From Halobacillus sp. A5 (lineage in GTDB: Bacteria; Bacillota; Bacilli; Bacillales; Halobacillaceae), in NCBI RefSeq assembly GCF_024189315.1, contig NZ_JAIZEO010000001.1:1240001-1304000 (forward strand): 64,000 bases of DNA, read 5' to 3'. The notes under the pieces were generated by a model, which searched no databases, was not told where the DNA came from, and worked only from the letters and a program-made list of their open reading frames with translations. The position numbers were made by a program, and so were the translations under genes. Of the stretch, positions 57,725 through 64,000 are shown piece after piece. Position 1 is the first letter of the stretch; every line of letters starts with the position of its first letter.

Positions 57725-58663
57725 TCAAGTTACGGTGCTGTATTCTTTCTGGTAATGTTCAAATTCTTTAGTTGTACACAAAACCCAGTGATCAGGTCGA
57801 ACCTCTCTAAATTCAGGCTCCTCGCTCGTATCATGGTCATTCGGGTTGTATGTGAAACGCTCCCGCGAACGTTCGTATACAGGGTCCGGCAGAGGAATGG
57901 CCGAAAGTAAAGACTGAGTATAAGGATGAATCGGATTACGATAAAGCTCATCAGCTTCTGCAAGCTCGACAATTCTTCCAAAATACATAACCCCGATACG
58001 ATCACTAATATATTTAACCATTGAGAGATCGTGTGCAATAAACAAATACGTCAACTCTTTTTCTTTTTGCAGCTGCTTTAACAGGTTTACAACCTGGGCT
58101 TGAATCGATACGTCCAGGGCTGAGATCGGCTCGTCGGCAATAATAAAAGAGGGATCCACCGCAAGAGCTCTTGCAATACCGATACGCTGACGCTGACCGC
58201 CGCTGAATTCATGAGGATAGCGATTGGCGTGTTCCTTGTTAAGACCTACTGTTTCAAGTAACTCTTCTACTTTCGCCCTTCTCAACTTCTCTGTCTTCTC
58301 AAGACCATGAATGTCCATACCTTCAGCGATAATGTCCGACACCTTCATACGAGGATTTAAAGAAGCATATGGATCCTGGAAAATCATTTGCATTTCACGA
58401 TTGAATTTTTTTAGATCACTTCGGTTTTTCTTCCCGTGAACATTCTCACCATTAAAAATCACTTCACCGTCTGTTGCGTTGTATAAACGAATGATACTTC
58501 GGCCAGTCGTTGATTTTCCACAGCCTGACTCTCCAACTAATCCAAAAGTTTCCCCTTTATAAATATCGAAACTGATCCCGTCAACTGCTTTCACTACACT
58601 GTGCCGGCCAGTTTTGAAATGTTGTTTTAGGTTTTTTATTTCTAATAGCTTTTCTCTACTCAT
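57725..58663 (-). CDS. oppF: Oligopeptide ABC transporter ATPase OppF
   Basis: 312 residues. Walker A 'GESGCGKSTTGRSI' (about 43), signature 'FSGGQRQRIGIARALAV' (about 153), Walker B 'FIIADEPISALD', and the C-terminal oligopeptide ATPase extension 'PLPDPVYERSRERF'. Lowest-order gene of the operon oppABCDF; overlaps oppD by four bases. Confidence 0.95.
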   Translation of the reverse strand: MSREKLLEIKNLKQHFKTGRHSVVKAVDGISFDIYKGETFGLVGESGCGKSTTGRSIIRLYNATDGEVIFNGENVHGKKNRSDLKKFNREMQMIFQDPYASLNPRMKVSDIIAEGMDIHGLEKTEKLRRAKVEELLETVGLNKEHANRYPHEFSGGQRQRIGIARALAVDPSFIIADEPISALDVSIQAQVVNLLKQLQKEKELTYLFIAHDLSMVKYISDRIGVMYFGRIVELAEADELYRNPIHPYTQSLLSAIPLPDPVYERSRERFTYNPNDHDTSEEPEFREVRPDHWVLCTTKEFEHYQKEYSTVT

Positions 58664-59715
58664 ACACGTTCACCTTTCCTGCTGTCAGAAGACGCCATGG
58701 CAGCCATCCGCTTCTTAATAGCTTCCGGCGGGTCAATATCAGGAGCATGCTCGTGCAGTAACCAGGTGGCTGCATAATGAGTCTCAGATACTTTAAATAA
58801 CGGCGGCTCCTGTTCTCTATCAATCTGCATCGCATATTCGTTACGCGGTGCAAAGGCATCACCTTTAGGAGGATTCAATAAATCAGGTGGTGAGCCCGGA
58901 ATGGCATATAATTCTGAAACTTCTGCGTCCAGTGACGGCATCGACCCTAACAGCCCCCATGTGTAAGGGTGTTTAGGATTATAAAAAATATCATCAACCG
59001 TACCAATTTCGACTATCCTGCCGGCGTACATGACAGCAACTCGATCGGCTACGTTTGCAACAACTCCAAGGTCATGCGTAATAAAGATCGTTCCAGAGTC
59101 TGTCTTTTTCTGAATATCTTTCATAAGTTCAAGAATCTGAGCTTGAATGGTTACATCCAGAGCTGTAGTCGGTTCATCAGCTATAAGAAGCTTAGGGTTA
59201 CAGGCAAGTGCGATCGCGACGACTACCCGCTGCCGCATGCCGCCTGAAAATTGGTGCGGATATTGCTTCATACGGTTCTCAGGATCAGGAATCCCAACTA
59301 ACTCTAACAACTCAATCACACGACTTTTAGCTGCAGACTTGCTCAACTTTTGATGCTTAATCAATCCTTCGGCAATCTGGTTTCCAACCTTCATCGTTGG
59401 ATTTAAGGACGTCATAGGATCCTGGAAGATCATTGAAATCTCTTTACCGCGGATCTTCTGCATTTCTTTTTCACTTAGCTTAGCAAGATCTCTTCCTTCA
59501 AAAAGAATTTCACCTTCTTTAATTCGGCCCGGCGGCATAGGAATCAGTTTCATTAATGCTTTTGTTGTAACTGATTTTCCAGAGCCGGATTCACCTACAA
59601 TGGCCAGCGTTTCCCCTTTATTTAAACTAAAGTTAACCCCGCGTACAGCCTGCACTTCACCTCCGTAGGTGTCAAAAGATACATGCATATTTTTAACTTC
59701 TAATAGTTTGTCCAT
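58660..59715 (-). CDS. oppD: Oligopeptide ABC transporter ATPase OppD
   Basis: 351 residues. Walker A 'GESGSGKSVTTKALM', signature 'FSGGMRQRVVVAIALAC', Walker B 'LLIADEPTTALD', and the C-terminal 'GSPPDLLNPPKGDAFAPRN' extension. The usual Cys of the OppD [4Fe-4S] C-terminal motif ('CxFxPRC') is replaced by Ala/Asn here ('DAFAPRN'), so a cluster is unlikely. Coupled with oppF. Confidence 0.95.
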   Translation of the reverse strand: MDKLLEVKNMHVSFDTYGGEVQAVRGVNFSLNKGETLAIVGESGSGKSVTTKALMKLIPMPPGRIKEGEILFEGRDLAKLSEKEMQKIRGKEISMIFQDPMTSLNPTMKVGNQIAEGLIKHQKLSKSAAKSRVIELLELVGIPDPENRMKQYPHQFSGGMRQRVVVAIALACNPKLLIADEPTTALDVTIQAQILELMKDIQKKTDSGTIFITHDLGVVANVADRVAVMYAGRIVEIGTVDDIFYNPKHPYTWGLLGSMPSLDAEVSELYAIPGSPPDLLNPPKGDAFAPRNEYAMQIDREQEPPLFKVSETHYAATWLLHEHAPDIDPPEAIKKRMAAMASSDSRKGERV

Positions 59716-59730
59716 ATCGACATCTACCTC

Positions 59731-60864
59731 CTATTCGCGCATCTTCGGATCGAAAGCATCCCGCAGTCCATCTGCCAGCAAGTTAAACGCAATCATAATT
59801 AAAGAAATAATTACGGCCGGGAACAACAATATGTGCGGATAGATTTGCAGGGACTGGAACCCATCCTCAACCAATGTACCCAGTGAAGCCAAAGGAGTCG
59901 GCAGTCCCAGACCGATAAAGCTTAGAAATGCTTCGAAGAAAATGGCTGATGGAATTGTAAACATTGTATTAATAATGATTAACCCCAGTACGTTAGGAAT
60001 TAAATGCTTTCTTAAGATTCTTCCATCTTGTGCTCCTAAAGTTCTCGATGCCAGGACAAATTCTTGGTTTTTCAGCTTAAGAATCTGCCCCCTGACTATA
60101 CGGGCCATTGAGATCCACCCGGTAATCGTCAAGGCAATGATTATCGAGAGTATCCCTGGATCAAGTATGAGGATCATCAGGATTACAATAACCAGGTTTG
60201 GCACTCCTACTAAAATTTCAATGAAACGCTGCATGTAGTTATCAACGCGTCCGCCGTAATAAGCTGATATACCACCGTAAGCGACTCCAACAATCACATC
60301 TATCGCAGCAGCTAAGAAAGCAATAATTAGCGAGATCCTCGTTCCTTCCCAGGCTCTTGTCCACAAGTCACGTCCTAAACCGTCTGTACCAAACCAGAAG
60401 TTCTGTCCCTCCATGTCTTTTGATGCATATACATCATAAACAGCCTCAACTTCGGCTTCTTCACCATTCGATCCATCATTTAATACGTTAGTTTCAATGT
60501 GGTCTTCATCATTATTAAAACGCATTAAGGCGTTTGTTTCAGCCTGCTCAAGGGAATCTGCTGTCTGCACAGTACTTAAAGTTCCGTCCATCCCCATCCA
60601 TTCCAGGCCTTCCACTTTAGGAGGCATCTTTGCTCTTGCCAGGTCCTGCTCGAACTGATCATATTCATTCATAGATGGACCGATAACAGCTAGCAAGATT
60701 AAAATGATCAATGCTCCTAATCCAATCATGGCTCCTGTGTTTTTACGAAGCCTTATAAAAGAATCCTTCCAAAACGATAAACTGGGCCGGCTGATTTTTT
60801 CACTGTCATCATCTCTCGTATCTACGGGTACGAATAAATCCTTGTTAGGTTTATGATTTTCCAT
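59731..60864 (-). CDS. oppC: Oligopeptide ABC transporter permease OppC
   Basis: 377 residues. Six membrane helices with the permease EAA loop 'ASRTLGAQDGRILRKHLIPN' and 'LPTPLASLGTLVEDG'. Between the first two helices is a long acidic extracytoplasmic loop of about 110 residues (about 60-170), longer than in E. coli OppC but usual in Firmicutes. N-terminal 30 residues are polar. Confidence 0.95.
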   Translation of the reverse strand: MENHKPNKDLFVPVDTRDDDSEKISRPSLSFWKDSFIRLRKNTGAMIGLGALIILILLAVIGPSMNEYDQFEQDLARAKMPPKVEGLEWMGMDGTLSTVQTADSLEQAETNALMRFNNDEDHIETNVLNDGSNGEEAEVEAVYDVYASKDMEGQNFWFGTDGLGRDLWTRAWEGTRISLIIAFLAAAIDVIVGVAYGGISAYYGGRVDNYMQRFIEILVGVPNLVIVILMILILDPGILSIIIALTITGWISMARIVRGQILKLKNQEFVLASRTLGAQDGRILRKHLIPNVLGLIIINTMFTIPSAIFFEAFLSFIGLGLPTPLASLGTLVEDGFQSLQIYPHILLFPAVIISLIMIAFNLLADGLRDAFDPKMRE

Positions 60865-60872
60865 AATAGGTT

Positions 60873-61799
60873 CTACTCTCCTTCTGCCAGTCGAATTCTC
60901 GGATCAATAACTCCATAAAGCAAGTCAATGACCAATACGATGAGGATGAAAAATACAGCAAAAAACAGTGTCGTACCCATTATGATCGGATAGTCATTCG
61001 TGTTAATAGATTTAACGAATTGTTCGCCAATTCCAGGAACCGCAAAAATATTTTCTATAACAAGCGTACCTGTCATTAACCCAATTGCAAGCGGACCTAA
61101 CACTGTAATTAAAGGAATTAATGCATTTCTTACCCCATGCTTAAACACGACTCCAAATTTATTGACACCTTTTGCACGTGCAGTCGTAATATAGTCGGAG
61201 CCCATAACTTCAAGCATCTCTGTTCGCATAAAGCGGGCTGCTATGGCAAGCGGGAAAATAGCTAATGCGATGGTAGGCAGGACTGTGTGCTGCCAGGTTC
61301 CCCATAGAGCCACCGGAAACCATCCTAGCTTTACGCCAACAAAATACTGAAGGATTCCTGCAAATACAAAGGATGGAATAGATTGTCCAAGAACCGCAGT
61401 AAAAGTAGAGCCATAGTCGAGCACTCCATTATGATATATAGCAGAAATTAAACCTAAGAGCATACCTAATATTGTACCGATAATCATGGCTTGAAAACCT
61501 AACTGCAGCGATGGCCCGATCCGATCTAATATTATTGTTGTTACTTCCCTGTTATCAAACTGGAAGGACACTCCCATATCGCCTTGCAGCAAATTGACCA
61601 TGTAGTTAAAGTATTGAACAGGAATCGGCTCGTCCAGTCCATATTTTGCTAATACAATCGCTTGCTGTTCTTCTGATAATCTATCGGCAGAACTCAGCGG
61701 TGTCCCCGGTAGAAATTTCATCAGGAAGAATGTAAACGTTGCAATTAAGAACATTGTAATAACCATGTACACTAATCGTTGAGTAATATAGCGTCCCAT
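60873..61799 (-). CDS. oppB: Oligopeptide ABC transporter permease OppB
   Basis: 308 residues, six membrane helices, N-terminal 'MGRYITQRLVYMVITMFLIATFTFFLMKFLPG' and the EAA motif region 'ITTARAKGVNKFGVVFKHGVRNALIPLIT'. Typical OppB length and end ('IDPRIRLAEGE'). Separated from oppA by about 160 bases holding a terminator-like hairpin. Confidence 0.95.
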   Translation of the reverse strand: MGRYITQRLVYMVITMFLIATFTFFLMKFLPGTPLSSADRLSEEQQAIVLAKYGLDEPIPVQYFNYMVNLLQGDMGVSFQFDNREVTTIILDRIGPSLQLGFQAMIIGTILGMLLGLISAIYHNGVLDYGSTFTAVLGQSIPSFVFAGILQYFVGVKLGWFPVALWGTWQHTVLPTIALAIFPLAIAARFMRTEMLEVMGSDYITTARAKGVNKFGVVFKHGVRNALIPLITVLGPLAIGLMTGTLVIENIFAVPGIGEQFVKSINTNDYPIIMGTTLFFAVFFILIVLVIDLLYGVIDPRIRLAEGE

Positions 61800-61887
61800 G
61801 ACAACACCTCCTATAAGATTAACCCTTGTCGAAACCCCTATAAATTGACTGAAATTTGTCTATTATCCGAATATTCTCATTACAGGG

Positions 61888-61926
61888 AAAAAGAGAGCAT
61901 ACGCCAACATATGGACATATACTCTC
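61888..61926 (-). terminator. Hairpin between oppA and oppB
   Basis: Minus strand GAGAGTATATG pairs with GTATGCTCTC (one G-U at each side), with a 12-base loop, followed by five T. Partial termination here would give more OppA than membrane subunits. Confidence 0.8.
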
Positions 61927-61958
61927 TCCCCTATAAGTTAGCCTATGTGTGGCTCGTT

Positions 61959-63647
61959 TTATTCCTTACCGTCAATGTGCGCATATTTGTAAGTGTAGTC
62001 AGGACCCATTGGGTTCACTCCAACATCTTTTACGTAAGGCTTCCAAAGTTGAGCTGCAGCACGCTGATAAAGAGGTGCAATAACTGCATCTTCTTCGATT
62101 AACAGCTTCTCAGCTTCAAGGAAGTTCTCAAAACGATCAACAGGCTCAAGTGCTAATTCATCATTTGCTTCTTCAATTAAAGCATCGTACTCTTCACTGG
62201 AGTAACCAGTCTTATTGTTTCCGCCGTCCGTCACCCACATGTTTAAGAAGGTATTTGGATCAACGTAGTCAGGTCCCCATCCAGAGTTTTGAAGATCGTA
62301 ATCCATTTCTGTATCACGGTCAAGACGCTCCTGGAAAGGTACAGATTGTACATTTACAGTAAGACCATCAAGCTGCTCAAGCTGATCTTTAATGTAAGCA
62401 TCCATTTGCTGTGCTACTTCAGTATCTCCACCAAGGTAACCAAGCTCAGCTTCCTCGATATCAAGTTCTTCTTTAGCTGTTTCCCAAAGTTCTTGCGCTT
62501 CTTCAACATTTGTTTCGATTAAATCACCATTGATTTCACGGAAATCTTCTTCCGTTTCAGGGTGCATGGCAAAGTTTTGTGGAATATCACCAACACCAGG
62601 CAGGGATCCGTTATTAAGGATTGTGTCTACCATAGCTTGACGATCAATAACTTTTTGAATAGCTTTACGGGCATTTACATTTCCAAGAATTTCATTTTCC
62701 TGGTTCATTTTCAAATAGAATAAAGTTGGTTCTTCTTCTACACGAAACTCTTCAGAAGAACGGTACTCGTCTACAAATTCAGAAGAAAGTCCGACACGGT
62801 CAATTTCATCTGTTTCGTAAAGGTTTACAGCAGCAGACGTTTCTTTAACTACGTCTACATTAATTTCTTCTAACTGAACGTTGTCAGCATCCCAGTAATC
62901 TTCGTTTTTAACAAGCTTCCAACCTTCACTGCCCCACTCTTCGAATTTGAATGGACCGTTGGATAATAGCGTGTCCGCTTCAAGAGCATAATCTTCTCCA
63001 TGCTCTTCAACGAATTCCTCGTTCAGCGGAAGAAAAGTTCCAAAAGCTGTTAGTGACTCGAAATACGGAGTCGGTTTTTCTAGAGAAACTTCTAAGGTAT
63101 AGTCGTCTGTAGCTTCTACTCCAAGGTCTTCAACCTCAGCGTCCCCTGCAGCGATTGCTTCAGCATTTTCAATTACACCACTCATCATATATGGGCCATA
63201 CTCTGAACCTGTGTCAGGATTTACTGCACGCTGCCATGCATATACGAAGTCATGTGCTGTAACAGGATCTCCATTAGACCAAGTTGCATCTTCACGAAGG
63301 TTAAACGTCCAAGTTAAACCATCTTCGCTTTCCTCGTGATCTTCCGCGATCCCCGGTTCAGGGTTGGCATCAAGATCTAAGCGGTATAAACCGTCTGTTG
63401 TAGAACCTAACCATTGGAATGCAACAGCGTCAGTCGCCATTGACGAGTCCATAGTCGGGATCTCAGCTGTGTCCGTAATGTTAAGTATTTGTTCGCTATC
63501 CCCGCCTGATGATTCTTCTGTGTCTTCTCCGTCACCGCTGCCTTCAGCTTCCTCAGAACCTCCATCTGAGTCGCCTCCGGAACAAGCTGCGAGGAACATT
63601 CCCAGTGCTAATAAAAGCACCAGCAAAAACCAATTCGCCTTTTTCAT
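61959..63647 (-). CDS. oppA: Oligopeptide-binding lipoprotein OppA
   Basis: 562 residues from ATG 63647 (MKKANWFLLVLLLALGMF), with GGGGAGG 12 bases upstream. Lipobox 'LAACSGG' with Cys22, then an acidic Ser/Gly/Glu linker and the family SBP_bac_5 fold ('YRLDLDANPEPGIAEDHEESEDGLTWTFNLREDATWSNG', here split by function, 'VTAHDFVYAWQR'). It binds extracellular peptides, including signalling peptides in Bacillus, and delivers them to OppBC. Strongly acidic, consistent with a salt-adapted host. Confidence 0.95.
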   Translation of the reverse strand: MKKANWFLLVLLLALGMFLAACSGGDSDGGSEEAEGSGDGEDTEESSGGDSEQILNITDTAEIPTMDSSMATDAVAFQWLGSTTDGLYRLDLDANPEPGIAEDHEESEDGLTWTFNLREDATWSNGDPVTAHDFVYAWQRAVNPDTGSEYGPYMMSGVIENAEAIAAGDAEVEDLGVEATDDYTLEVSLEKPTPYFESLTAFGTFLPLNEEFVEEHGEDYALEADTLLSNGPFKFEEWGSEGWKLVKNEDYWDADNVQLEEINVDVVKETSAAVNLYETDEIDRVGLSSEFVDEYRSSEEFRVEEEPTLFYLKMNQENEILGNVNARKAIQKVIDRQAMVDTILNNGSLPGVGDIPQNFAMHPETEEDFREINGDLIETNVEEAQELWETAKEELDIEEAELGYLGGDTEVAQQMDAYIKDQLEQLDGLTVNVQSVPFQERLDRDTEMDYDLQNSGWGPDYVDPNTFLNMWVTDGGNNKTGYSSEEYDALIEEANDELALEPVDRFENFLEAEKLLIEEDAVIAPLYQRAAAQLWKPYVKDVGVNPMGPDYTYKYAHIDGKE

Positions 63648-64000
63648 GTAGAAAATGACCTCCCCTAAATAATAAAAATTTTGACGTGGCACGTTGTCCA
63701 CATATCGAATTATACAAGTTTTCTAACAATTTTGCATTCCTTTTTTTCAAAATTTTTGCTAAAAGCCTTATTTTATTACGTTTGAATGACATAAAATAGG
63801 TCTAATTAACTAGTTTATTTTACAATTATTTTGGGTTTAAATTGTTAATTATTCAGATCAATGTATAAAAAAGTACCGTTTATTTGAAATGACTTACATT
63901 AATCCAGGTGCATTGTATAACCCATACAATGTTCATTGAATGGGGAATTTTCTGTTATTTACTTCAAATTGAACGTATTTTAAACTCTTCAGAAGTGTTA
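63648..64000. other. Upstream region of the opp operon
   Basis: No gene is supported in these 353 bases. The DNA is AT-rich. One 8-bp perfect hairpin CATTGTAT/ATACAATG occurs near 63911-63931 around AACCC; it lacks a T-run. T/A-rich tracts near 63780-63830 could hold the oppA promoter but no pair of hexamers with 16-18 spacing stands out. Confidence 0.5.

Noticed and set aside
63553-63792. Minus-strand frame overlapping the oppA start
   Set aside because: Lies in a different frame across the oppA signal peptide and has no ribosome site.

Overview
The window comes from a low-GC, endospore-forming member of the Bacillaceae. The spore-coat genes cotO and cotY/Z, a YjcZ-type microprotein, strong Shine-Dalgarno sites and frequent TTG/GTG starts all point there. 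Acid-rich surface proteins such as OppA suggest a moderately halophilic genus of the Halobacillus/Virgibacillus kind; that genus guess is inference.

Positions 1 to about 34,570 are one end of a siphovirus-type prophage integrated at the 3' end of a tRNA-Val(GAC) gene. Reading inward from the tRNA: tyrosine integrase and an ImmA-type protease under a promoter carrying a LexA-like box; a two-gene Gabija-like module (OLD-family ATPase/TOPRIM nuclease plus UvrD-type helicase) next to a truncated nuclease relic and a stand-alone HsdR-N nuclease; a CI/Cro switch with four 15-bp operators; an early operon on the minus strand (regulators, AbrB-type protein, YqaJ exonuclease, RecT, DnaD-like replication protein, RecU); and an ArpU-like late regulator. 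Between these lies an accessory zone of individually terminated genes: a secreted protein with a small membrane partner, a CheY-like receiver, a YjcZ-type protein, paralogous membrane proteins and a lipoprotein. The late operon follows on the minus strand: a ParB/methylase fusion, TerS, TerL, SPP1-like portal, MuF-like minor head protein, scaffold, lambda-D-like decoration protein, lambda-E-like capsid, four connector/terminator proteins, tail tube, and tail chaperones joined by a -1 frameshift. The tape-measure gene starts at the left edge and runs out of the window, so lysis genes and the second attachment site are not visible. Beside the terminase genes, on the opposite strand, is an apparent roughly 105-nt promoter-to-terminator RNA with three hairpins.

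From about 34,600 to the right end the window is core chromosome with gene order like the Bacillus subtilis opp-yjb-yjc region, read in reverse: yjcH-yjcG-yjcF, a DUF421 protein, a metallo-beta-lactamase-fold protein, yjcA, coat genes, fabI with a FapR-like site, mgtE, a RodA/FtsW protein, prpE, yjbO, nadK, the alarmone synthetase yjbM, yjbK, yjbI, spxH, pepF, coiA, mecA, yjbE, spx, yjbC, a DUF4015 protein and the oligopeptide permease oppABCDF. SpxH, Spx and MecA form a stress and competence proteolysis cluster, and CoiA serves transformation. Intergenic stem-loop terminators and several small repeats are listed. There is no rRNA, CRISPR array or recognisable insertion sequence.
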